Shown here: positions 35,487 to 43,367 of the stretch, one piece after another
Layout of the letters: every line of letters starts with the position of its first letter
Numbering within the stretch: the first letter of the stretch is position 1
Origin: Ulvibacter sp. MAR_2010_11
GTDB lineage: Bacteria; Bacteroidota; Bacteroidia; Flavobacteriales; Flavobacteriaceae
NCBI RefSeq assembly: GCF_002813135.1
Contig: NZ_PHTY01000001.1
Coordinates: forward strand, 243,501 to 307,500
Reading direction: 5' to 3'
Length of the DNA stretch: 64,000 bases
Translations under genes and position numbers: made by a program
Notes under the pieces: model-generated
What the model was told of the DNA's origin: nothing
Databases searched by the model: none
What the model saw: only the letters and a program-made list of their open reading frames with translations

Positions 35487-35524
35487 GCAGTGAGCGGTGA
35501 GCGGTGATGTGTAAGAAGTGAAGG
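35483..35524 (+). repeat. GTGARNN heptamer array (6 units)
   Basis: Units GTGAGCA, GTGAGCG, GTGAGCG, GTGATGT, GTAAGAA and GTGAAGG run in phase from 35483. The first unit supplies the TGA stop (35484-35486) of the LolD-like gene, so the array is fused to the coding end. Confidence 0.85.
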
Positions 35525-35679
35525 AAATATATTAAGGGTCATTGCTATAGAACTTATTAATCTTCCTACTTTATGCATTTATCGTTGCGAGCTTTGTGGT
35601 TAAAAAAAGACTAAACTTTTAAGTATTATTTTCTTTGATTGTTTTTTGGGATTTGATGCGTATCAAGTATCTTCGGACT

Positions 35680-35856
35680 ATGGAAATTAGTCTATCCAAT
35701 CCAGTTGTACTAATTGTCGGCGGAATAATATTACTCGCTGCTCTATACTTTTGGAACAAACACAATTCGAGCACGCTACGTAAACGCAGAACGCGAAGTT
35801 TCAGAAGTAATTATTACGAAAAGAAGAAAAATCCAGAAGATGAAAATCTACACTAA
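35680..35856 (+). CDS. Small single-pass membrane protein
   Basis: Predicted protein of 58 residues from the ATG at 35680. A hydrophobic helix (PVVLIVGGIILLAALYFW, residues 7-24) is followed by a strongly basic and polar tail with RKRRTRSFRSNYYEKKK. An in-frame start exists at 35635, but the extra residues are not helix-like. It overlaps the adenosyltransferase gene by 17 bp and is probably co-translated with it. I do not recognise a family and assign no function. Confidence 0.65.
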   Translation: MEISLSNPVVLIVGGIILLAALYFWNKHNSSTLRKRRTRSFRSNYYEKKKNPEDENLH

Positions 35857-36415
35857 AACCGGAGACAAAGGCACTACTGCCCTTTTTGGTGGGACACGGG
35901 TTCCAAAGCACCACATTCGCATTGAAAGCTATGGAACGGTAGACGAACTTAATTCGCATTTGGGTCTTATTCGCGATCAAGAAATTGACGGACATTACAA
36001 AGAAACGCTAATGCATATCCAAGATCGTCTTTTTACACTTGGTGCCATTTTAGCTACCGATCCGGAAAAGGCAGTACTTAAAAGCGGGAAAGAACGATTA
36101 AACATTCCAAAAATTTCAGAAGCCAATATCACCTTCCTCGAAACCGAAATGGACACCATGAATGCATCTTTACCTCCAATGACACACTTTGTCTTGCCCG
36201 GAGGCCACCCAACCGTGTCATATTGTCACATTGCACGCTGTGTATGCCGTCGTGCCGAGCGTTTGGCAAGCCATTTACACGAAGTAGCACCTATAAACGA
36301 GTATGTTTTGATGTATTTAAACCGACTTTCGGACTACCTGTTTGTGCTGGCACGGAAATTGTCCTACGACTTACACGCTGAAGAGATTAAATGGGTTCCA
36401 GAAAAACTCAAATAA
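35840..36415 (+). CDS. Cob(I)yrinic acid a,c-diamide adenosyltransferase (PduO type)
   Basis: ATP:corrinoid adenosyltransferase of 191 residues that makes adenosylcobalamin. The N-terminal IYTKTGDKGTTALFGGTRV (3-21) is the ATP-binding signature of the PduO family, GTVDELNSHLG the next conserved helix, and CVCRRAERLASHL (near 130-142) the Arg/Glu active-site helix. The coenzyme would serve methylmalonyl-CoA mutase, whose GTPase MeaB is encoded at 52610. It overlaps the small membrane protein gene. Confidence 0.93.
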   Translation: MKIYTKTGDKGTTALFGGTRVPKHHIRIESYGTVDELNSHLGLIRDQEIDGHYKETLMHIQDRLFTLGAILATDPEKAVLKSGKERLNIPKISEANITFLETEMDTMNASLPPMTHFVLPGGHPTVSYCHIARCVCRRAERLASHLHEVAPINEYVLMYLNRLSDYLFVLARKLSYDLHAEEIKWVPEKLK

Positions 36416-36502
36416 TTTTAGAAAACATGTTTTTTTAAACTATTGATTTTCAGCATTTTATATACGTTCTTGAAAATATAGCATAAATAATTACGATTTT
36501 TC

Positions 36503-36532
36503 TTGACTTTTTAATCTAAAAAATTATTTTTG
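36503..36532 (+). promoter_or_regulatory. Bacteroidetes-type promoter for the DUF2795 gene
   Basis: TTG at 36503-36505 and TATTTTTG at 36525-36532 are separated by 19 bp. This matches the Bacteroidetes housekeeping consensus TTG-N17-23-TAnnTTTG. It lies 25 bp before the ATG at 36557. Confidence 0.7.
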
Positions 36533-36556
36533 CACAAAATTAAAACCCTAAGTGCT

Positions 36557-36778
36557 ATGTACTGGACACTAGAATTAGCATCCTATTTAAGTGATGCCCC
36601 TTGGCCGGCAACAAAAGACGAACTAATTGATTATGCAATTAGAACCGGAGCCCCGCTGGAAGTAGTTGAAAATCTACAAGCCATTGAAGATGAAGGAGAT
36701 TCTTACGATTCGATCGAAGAAATTTGGCCCGATTATCCAACAGATGAAGATTATCTGTGGAATGAAGATGAATACTAA
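36557..36778 (+). CDS. DUF2795 domain protein
   Basis: Small acidic protein of 73 residues. YWTLELASYLSDAPWPATKDEL (residues 2-23) and DYAIRTGAPLEVVENLQAIED form the DUF2795 helical domain, and the tail is rich in Asp, Glu and Tyr (DEDYLWNEDEY). It has its own promoter and terminator, so it is a single-gene unit upstream of secA. The function of the family is unknown; high conservation in flavobacteria suggests a housekeeping role. Confidence 0.8.
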   Translation: MYWTLELASYLSDAPWPATKDELIDYAIRTGAPLEVVENLQAIEDEGDSYDSIEEIWPDYPTDEDYLWNEDEY

Positions 36779-36800
36779 ACAATAAAGAATACTAATTAAA

Positions 36801-36825
36801 AGTCTCCATGCGAGGCTTTTTTTTT
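36801..36825 (+). terminator. Rho-independent terminator after the DUF2795 gene
   Basis: AGTCTC (36801-36806) pairs with GAGGCT (36812-36817) with one G-T pair around CATGC, followed by an uninterrupted T-run. Confidence 0.8.
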
Positions 36826-36950
36826 GCTTGAAATACAAGCCATTTAAATACAAGAACTTCTTGTTAAAGTGGTTTTTTTGAAGTTTTTTTGTAACACTCA
36901 AAACCCGGTGTTGCACCTTGTTATTCGAGCAATATTTACAATATAAAATC

Positions 36951-39900
36951 ATGGGATTATTAGATAGTGTATTAAAAGTTTTTGTAGGTGACAAATCCAA
37001 AAAAGATATAGGTGATATCCAACCGTTTGTTAATGAAATAAAAAAATACGAAGCTGCTTTCGAAAAATTGAGTCTGGATGAACTACGTTCCAAGACCGAC
37101 GCCTTTAAAGCAAAAATAAAGCAAGATCAGAAAGACATTCAATCTCAAATTGATGCGCTTGAAGCGGAGGCCGAAACCATGGAGGATATCGATCTGAAAG
37201 AAGATATTTACAACAGGATTGATGCCTTACAGAAAGATCGCTACGAAGTTGAAAAGAAAACGCTCGATGAAATTCTTCCCGAAGCCTTTGCCGTTGTAAA
37301 AGAAACAGCAAAACGATTTAAAAATAACGAAACCCTCGAAGTCACCGCCTCTCCTTTCGACCGTGAAATTTCGGGCGCTAAAGACTATGTAACGCTCGAA
37401 GGCGAAAAAGCCATCTGGAAAAATTCATGGGATGCCGCCGGAAAAGAAATTACATGGGACATGGTGCACTACGATGTTCAGCTTATTGGCGGAGTTGCGT
37501 TACATCAAGGGAAAGCAGCCGAGATGCATACCGGGGAAGGAAAAACTTTGGTGGCAACGCTGCCTGTTTATCTTAACGCCCTTGCCGGTAACGGAGTACA
37601 TTTGGTTACCGTAAACGATTACCTCGCGAAACGAGACAGCGCATGGATGGCACCTATCTTCGAATTTCATGGTATGAGTGTGGAATGTATCGACAATCAT
37701 CGCCCCAATTCGGAAGAACGAAGAAAAGCATACAATGCCGATATTACCTACGGAACCAACAACGAATTTGGCTTCGATTACCTGCGTGATAATATGGCGC
37801 ATGCTCCTTTAGATCTTGTACAACGCCCACACCACTACGCCATTGTGGATGAGGTGGATAGTGTTTTAATCGATGATGCACGTACTCCCTTGATTATTTC
37901 CGGACCTGTTCCTGAAGGGGATCGCCACGAATTTAACGAACTAAAGCCCAAAATTGAAAGCATTGTAGAAGTACAGCGAAAATATCTCACCGGAGTACTG
38001 GCCGAAGCCAAACGCTTAATTAAAGAGGGTGACACCAAAGAAGGTGGTTTCCAATTACTGCGTGTATACCGCGGGTTACCCAAAAATAAGGCTCTTATCA
38101 AGTTTTTATCTGAAGAAGGTGTAAAACAAATCCTTCAGAAGACCGAAAACCATTATATGCAAGACAACAATCGCGAGATGCCGAAGGTAGATGCCGAGCT
38201 GTATTTTGTAATTGAAGAGAAAAACAATCAGATTGAATTGACCGACAAAGGAGTTGAATTCCTTTCAGGAAAAGAAGATCCCGAATTCTTCGTGATGCCC
38301 GAAATTGGTATAGAAATAGCCAAAATTGACGCCGAAGATCTTACTCCTGCCGAAGCTGCCGAAAAAAAGGAAGAACTCTTCCGTGAATTTGGCGTAAAAA
38401 GTGAACGTATACATACGTTAAGTCAGTTGTTAAAAGCGTACAGCTTGTTCGAAAAAGACACCCAATATGTGGTGATGGAAAACAAAGTCCTTATTGTAGA
38501 CGAACAAACCGGTCGTATCATGGACGGACGTCGTTACAGTGACGGTTTGCATCAAGCTATAGAAGCCAAGGAAAATGTAAAGATTGAAGCAGTTACCCAG
38601 ACTTTTGCCACAATTACACTTCAGAATTACTTTAGAATGTACAAAAAGCTGTCCGGAATGACAGGTACGGCTGTTACCGAAGCCGGTGAGCTTTGGGAAA
38701 TCTATAAATTGGATGTGGTTGAAATTCCAACCAACCGTCCTATTGCGCGTGACGACAGACAGGATAAAATTTACAAGACAAAACGTGAAAAATACAATGC
38801 GGTAATCGATGAGGTTACCGAACTCTCGCAAGCGGGAAGACCGGTGCTAATTGGTACTACTTCGGTAGAAATTTCAGAATTATTAAGTAGGATGTTGAGT
38901 ATTCGAAATATTTCGCATAATGTCTTGAACGCCAAAATGCATAAAAAAGAAGCGGATATTGTAGCCGAGGCCGGAAATAGCGGGATGGTCACCATTGCCA
39001 CCAACATGGCAGGTCGTGGTACCGATATCAAGTTAAGCGAAGCAGTAAAAAAAGCAGGTGGTTTGGCCATTGTAGGTACAGAACGCCATGATTCCCGACG
39101 TGTAGACAGACAGTTGCGTGGTCGTTCGGGACGTCAAGGGGATCCCGGAAGTTCTCAATTTTATGTATCGCTGGAAGATAATTTAATGCGTCTCTTCGGA
39201 AGTGAGCGTATCGCCAAAATGATGGACCGTATGGGCTTGAAAGAAGGCGAAGTGATTCAGCATTCCATGATCTCAAAATCGATCGAGCGGGCACAGAAAA
39301 AAGTTGAAGAAAACAACTTTGGTATTAGAAAGAGATTGCTGGAATATGACGATGTGATGAACGCACAGCGTGAAGTAGTCTACAAGCGTCGGTACCATGC
39401 TCTATTTGGAGAACGCCTTCGGGTTGATATCGCAAATATGATTTACGATACTTCGGAAGTGATTGCCGAAAGCAATAAACTGGCACAGGATTACAAGAAT
39501 TTCGAATTCGAATTAATTCGCTTCTTTTCTATGAGTTCTCCTGTTTCCGAAGCAGAATTTGAAAAGATGGACGTTCAGGAAATTGCCGGAAAAGTATATA
39601 AGGCGGCCTATCGTCATTATCAGGATAAAATGGTTCGCAGTGCCGAAACAGCCTTCCCAATCATTAAGAATGTATACGAAACTCAAAAAGACAAGTACAA
39701 GCGAATTTTAGTACCGTTTACAGACGGAATTAAAACGCTGAATGTCGCAACCGATCTTGAAAAAGCCTACAACACCGAAGGAAAGCAACTGGTTCAGGAT
39801 TTTGAAAAGAACATCACCCTTGCCATTATCGACGACTCCTGGAAAACGCATTTGCGTAAGATGGACGAATTAAAGCAATCGGTACAGCTGGCAGTTCACG

Positions 39901-40304
39901 AACAAAAAGACCCTTTATTGATCTACAAATTTGAAGCTTTTGAATTATTTAAGGCGATGATCGAAAAGGTGAATAAGGATGTGATTTCCTTCTTGTTTAA
40001 AGGTGAATTACCACAGGAAAATCAGCAGCAAATTCAAGAAGCCCGCAGTGTAAAACCGAAGGAGAAATTGAACGAGCAGAAAGACGAGATTCCTAATATG
40101 GATGAGCGTGCTGCCCAATCGAGAGCCGCCGGAAATACACAGCGACAGCAAATAACCGAAACCATAGTACGCGACCGACCTAAAATTGGGCGTAATGACA
40201 AGGTTACTATAAAGCACGTGATGAGCGGTGAAAACAAAACCTTAAAGTTTAAACAAGCCATTCCGTTATTGGATAAAGGCGAGTGGGTTTTGGTAGATGA
40301 ATAG
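36951..40304 (+). CDS. secA: Preprotein translocase ATPase SecA
   Basis: Motor ATPase of the Sec pathway, 1117 residues, a Bacteroidetes-like length that exceeds the ~900 of E. coli. Walker A is MHTGEGKT (192-199), the DEAD-like box DEVDSVLID, then the preprotein cross-linking domain, NBD2 (NMAGRGTDIKL, RQLRGRSGRQGDPGSSQFY), and the helical scaffold. The C-terminus ends GEWVLVDE and lacks the Cys-rich zinc motif of many SecA proteins. I use the ATG at 36951 because MGLLDSVLKVFVGDK is the conserved start. It is a single-gene unit with a terminator. Confidence 0.98.
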   Translation: MGLLDSVLKVFVGDKSKKDIGDIQPFVNEIKKYEAAFEKLSLDELRSKTDAFKAKIKQDQKDIQSQIDALEAEAETMEDIDLKEDIYNRIDALQKDRYEVEKKTLDEILPEAFAVVKETAKRFKNNETLEVTASPFDREISGAKDYVTLEGEKAIWKNSWDAAGKEITWDMVHYDVQLIGGVALHQGKAAEMHTGEGKTLVATLPVYLNALAGNGVHLVTVNDYLAKRDSAWMAPIFEFHGMSVECIDNHRPNSEERRKAYNADITYGTNNEFGFDYLRDNMAHAPLDLVQRPHHYAIVDEVDSVLIDDARTPLIISGPVPEGDRHEFNELKPKIESIVEVQRKYLTGVLAEAKRLIKEGDTKEGGFQLLRVYRGLPKNKALIKFLSEEGVKQILQKTENHYMQDNNREMPKVDAELYFVIEEKNNQIELTDKGVEFLSGKEDPEFFVMPEIGIEIAKIDAEDLTPAEAAEKKEELFREFGVKSERIHTLSQLLKAYSLFEKDTQYVVMENKVLIVDEQTGRIMDGRRYSDGLHQAIEAKENVKIEAVTQTFATITLQNYFRMYKKLSGMTGTAVTEAGELWEIYKLDVVEIPTNRPIARDDRQDKIYKTKREKYNAVIDEVTELSQAGRPVLIGTTSVEISELLSRMLSIRNISHNVLNAKMHKKEADIVAEAGNSGMVTIATNMAGRGTDIKLSEAVKKAGGLAIVGTERHDSRRVDRQLRGRSGRQGDPGSSQFYVSLEDNLMRLFGSERIAKMMDRMGLKEGEVIQHSMISKSIERAQKKVEENNFGIRKRLLEYDDVMNAQREVVYKRRYHALFGERLRVDIANMIYDTSEVIAESNKLAQDYKNFEFELIRFFSMSSPVSEAEFEKMDVQEIAGKVYKAAYRHYQDKMVRSAETAFPIIKNVYETQKDKYKRILVPFTDGIKTLNVATDLEKAYNTEGKQLVQDFEKNITLAIIDDSWKTHLRKMDELKQSVQLAVHEQKDPLLIYKFEAFELFKAMIEKVNKDVISFLFKGELPQENQQQIQEARSVKPKEKLNEQKDEIPNMDERAAQSRAAGNTQRQQITETIVRDRPKIGRNDKVTIKHVMSGENKTLKFKQAIPLLDKGEWVLVDE

Positions 40305-40324
40305 ACCTTTTAACCTAAAATTAG

Positions 40325-40360
40325 AACCCCGGAGTACTATTATTTCGGGGTTTTTTCTTT
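40325..40360 (+). terminator. Rho-independent terminator after secA
   Basis: AACCCCG (40325-40331) pairs with CGGGGTT (40346-40352) around a 14-base loop, followed by TTTTTTCTTTTT. Confidence 0.9.
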
Positions 40361-40401
40361 TTAATCCCTGCTACAAGTTCGCGAAAAGCCACTTAAAACC
40401 G

Positions 40402-40409
40402 TAACTTTG
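40402..40409 (+). promoter_or_regulatory. Possible -7 box TAACTTTG
   Basis: Matches TAnnTTTG, 57 bp before the ATG at 40467. The -33 position shows TTC rather than TTG, so the site is tentative. Confidence 0.4.
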
Positions 40410-40466
40410 TTAGGAGATAGCGTGTAGCATTTAAAATCAAAATTTGCTACTTTTATAGAAAAAGTG

Positions 40467-42053
40467 ATGTATCCCCTTCGTTTTTTTTGGATAGTACTTC
40501 TTGTTTGTGCCACTGCTTCGGCACAGAAGAATAGTGATTTCGATGAAATGCTGATCGATGCTACCCATATGCTTTATTCACAACCGCAACAAACGCAAAA
40601 GATAGTAGAGCATGTTATTCAGAATTCTGAAGATCCTTCCGAAATTATAAAAGCATTTCTTCTGCAGGGCAGGGTCTTTTATGTAAGTGGCGAATACGAA
40701 CAAGCCGTAAATGCAACACTTGAAGCAAAAAAAAGAGCTGAAGCTACCCAAAATAAAGAGATGCAGGTGGAAGTGAATGCCTTTGGTATTCACATGCTCA
40801 ATCTGTTAGGGCTTGATGTTGCTGCCGAAAAATACTATGAATTTACCGAGGCGGTTTTAACGGAGGAAGAAATAGGCAGATATAACTTTTATTTAGACGG
40901 CGGCAAGTCATTGCTTCTTGCCAATAAAAATATCGAGCAGGAAAATTATGATGATGCCCTCAATCATCTTAAAGAAGCAAAATCTTTCTTCGAAAAAATT
41001 CCGAAGCCAACCTTAGTAAATCAAACACAAATTTTACAATCTGAGTTGTATCTAAAAGCAATGCCTCTGGACGCTGCCTTTGCACAATTAAATTTGGTGC
41101 TTAACAACGCTGATGAAGCCTATCCAAACGATTTTCAAAAGATGGTTGTACTCAATCAATTGGGAGAAGTATACTTTTTAAGAAAAGAATATCCTATTGC
41201 AATTACTACACTGAAGGAAGCGATGGCAATTTCTGAAAGTATATCGAATAAAGTGTATCAATATGAAATTGTAGAAAAGCTTGCCGTTAATTATTTGGCT
41301 CTGGAAGATTCAGAAAATTTCTATGCGTATAAAAAAATCGGTAACGAGCTTGCCAATACTGTTGAGATAGATGAAGAAAATGCAGTCAATTCGGTTTTTA
41401 ATTATACCAACGAAAATCATACGTCAAAACGTGACCAGGTTAGTTATACCTACAAACGAAATTCAGCGTTATTAGGAGGTGTGTTGGCGCTCATACTTTT
41501 GGCTTGGCTGGGGCTGAAAATACGATATAAATCGCGTACCCGACAATATCAGGATTTTATCAAATACTTCGAAAAGCGTCAAAAAGCAGAAATAAATGAC
41601 AGTGAGTCAAACAGTCACCTTCCAAAAAAAGAAGTTTCGAAAAGTTTAAACATTCCAAAGGAAACCGAAGAAATCCTTATTCAGAAGTTAGACAAATTCG
41701 AAAACTCGGTGCATTTTACAAAACAGGACATGTCTCTTGCGCAGCTGGCTTCTCAGTTTGACACCAATACAAAATACCTTTCAGAAATTATTAATACCCA
41801 TAAGGATAAGAATTTTAACAGCTACATCAACGAGTTGCGCATTAACTATATCATCGATAAATTAAAAAGCAATCGCAAATATCTTCAGTATAAGATTAGT
41901 TATTTGGCAGAAGAAAGCGGATTCTCTTCGCACAGTAGTTTTGCAACGGTTTTTAAATCGGTTACCGGCATACCTCCTACAGTATTTATCGACATTCTGA
42001 AGTCACAAAAGCATAGTTCCAAACAAGTTAAACCTTACGAGCATGCGGAGTAA
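40467..42053 (+). CDS. TPR-transmembrane-AraC type regulator
   Basis: Membrane-bound transcription regulator of 528 residues. A signal peptide ends in ATASAQ (~20); TPR-like helices fill the periplasmic part (residues ~30-300); one membrane helix lies at ~335-352 (ALLGGVLALILLAWLGL); the AraC-type HTH domain occupies ~395-515 (FTKQDMSLAQLASQF, ISYLAEESGFSSHSSFATVF). It would couple a periplasmic signal to DNA binding without a phosphorelay. The ATG at 40467 directly follows an in-frame GTG. It overlaps its AraC-less paralogue by 11 bp. Confidence 0.85.
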   Translation: MYPLRFFWIVLLVCATASAQKNSDFDEMLIDATHMLYSQPQQTQKIVEHVIQNSEDPSEIIKAFLLQGRVFYVSGEYEQAVNATLEAKKRAEATQNKEMQVEVNAFGIHMLNLLGLDVAAEKYYEFTEAVLTEEEIGRYNFYLDGGKSLLLANKNIEQENYDDALNHLKEAKSFFEKIPKPTLVNQTQILQSELYLKAMPLDAAFAQLNLVLNNADEAYPNDFQKMVVLNQLGEVYFLRKEYPIAITTLKEAMAISESISNKVYQYEIVEKLAVNYLALEDSENFYAYKKIGNELANTVEIDEENAVNSVFNYTNENHTSKRDQVSYTYKRNSALLGGVLALILLAWLGLKIRYKSRTRQYQDFIKYFEKRQKAEINDSESNSHLPKKEVSKSLNIPKETEEILIQKLDKFENSVHFTKQDMSLAQLASQFDTNTKYLSEIINTHKDKNFNSYINELRINYIIDKLKSNRKYLQYKISYLAEESGFSSHSSFATVFKSVTGIPPTVFIDILKSQKHSSKQVKPYEHAE

Positions 42054-43164
42054 ATACTTTCTTCTCTACATCCTGATTGCAGTGCTATTCGCAGGGCAGT
42101 CTGTCTTTGCCCAAAAAAATGGAGATAGTATATTAACTCAAGCAAACAACTTGATTTATGAAGATCCTGATGCAGCCATAGAAAAAGCGCTGCTAATTGT
42201 TGATAACGATACTACTGCTGTAAAACTAAAGGTGAGAGGCCTACTTATAATCTCCACAGCCTATACTTCGAAGAGAGACAATGAAAAATCTCTGGAATAT
42301 GTACTTCAAGCAGAAAAATTTATTCCCTTAATTGAAAGTGAAACTCAAAAAATGACCGTTCTCAATAGAATAGGCGCGCAATACAACGATCTGAAAATTT
42401 ATGACAAGGCAATAGATTATCTGGATGAGTCGCTCGCTTTAATCCAGAAATATCCTCAACAAGATTCTATTCAGAATCTGCTGGGATATAATTCCATACT
42501 TAGAGGATTTATTTACAGGGAACAGATGAGTTGTGATGTGGCGTTAAAATATTTCGACAAGGCTATTGAAGCCTATCTCAATACGGTTCGAAACCCTATT
42601 ATGAATGGAAATGTGAGCATTTGTTACTATAATAAGGGAAATTGTTTACTCACACTGAATAAAATTGAAGCAGCAGAATCAAGTTTTCTAAAATCTGTAG
42701 AATATGCCGAACGTATTAATGCCCTCAGCTTGATTGCCTTTGGTCAAAAAGGACTGGCAGAAGTGAAAACACGGGAAGGTAAATATGAGGCATCCAATAC
42801 AATTATTCAAAATGCATTGTCAATTTCGGAAAACGTGGGAGATCTTGTCCTCTATAGAGGATTGTACTACGGACTTTCGAATAATTATTTGGCACTGGGG
42901 GATTGGGAAAATTATAATCTTTACAGAACTAAATTTTTAGACCTTCAACGAGAAACGAAACTTTCAGAAAGAAAATCTATTAACCAATCACTTCTCAATT
43001 TAGCAGAAGGAAGAGCGAACGAAATTGAACGGCTACACGCTAAAAATATGCCGCTGCAAATTGTCTTAATTTGCAGTATACTTCTATCAATATTTTTGTT
43101 GATTCGCGACGTGATTCGCTCCGAAAAAAAACTGAAATCCCTCGAAAAAGAGTTAAAAAATTAG
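42043..43164 (+). CDS. TPR membrane protein, AraC-less partner of the upstream regulator
   Basis: Protein of 373 residues with a signal peptide (LIAVLFAGQSVFAQ), TPR repeats (~30-310), and a C-terminal membrane helix (IVLICSILLSIFLLI) followed by only ~20 charged residues. The start AQKNGDSILTQANNLIYEDP parallels AQKNSDFDEMLIDATHMLYSQP in the upstream protein, so the two share ancestry. The DNA-binding domain is absent and no trace of it occurs in the 200 bp downstream. It may modulate signalling of the upstream regulator. Function unproven. Confidence 0.75.
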   Translation: MRSKYFLLYILIAVLFAGQSVFAQKNGDSILTQANNLIYEDPDAAIEKALLIVDNDTTAVKLKVRGLLIISTAYTSKRDNEKSLEYVLQAEKFIPLIESETQKMTVLNRIGAQYNDLKIYDKAIDYLDESLALIQKYPQQDSIQNLLGYNSILRGFIYREQMSCDVALKYFDKAIEAYLNTVRNPIMNGNVSICYYNKGNCLLTLNKIEAAESSFLKSVEYAERINALSLIAFGQKGLAEVKTREGKYEASNTIIQNALSISENVGDLVLYRGLYYGLSNNYLALGDWENYNLYRTKFLDLQRETKLSERKSINQSLLNLAEGRANEIERLHAKNMPLQIVLICSILLSIFLLIRDVIRSEKKLKSLEKELKN

Positions 43165-43367
43165 GGTAACTACGAACATCTCTTCCTTTTTTCAAATTCT
43201 ACAAATTTTATTTTTACCAGTTGATTTTCAATTAGTTAGTCTTTTTTTATCCTTTCAAAATTCGTGAAATCGAAAAGGTATTCTCTTTTTTATACGGTAC
43301 TTCCAAATTACTTTGCGCTCCGTTACCATTAAATATGAATTCTTTAAATCGATTAAAATTTACTAAA

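Noticed and set aside
35551-35622. Hydrophobic 23-codon open frame ahead of the small membrane protein gene
   Set aside because: It has no start codon (an in-frame TAG precedes AAC-TTA) and no homology I recognise. It may be a decayed membrane segment.
42043-43164. Frameshift having removed an AraC domain from the second TPR protein
   Set aside because: I read the 200 bp after its stop codon and found no AraC-like peptide in any plus-strand frame, so loss by a simple frameshift is not supported.
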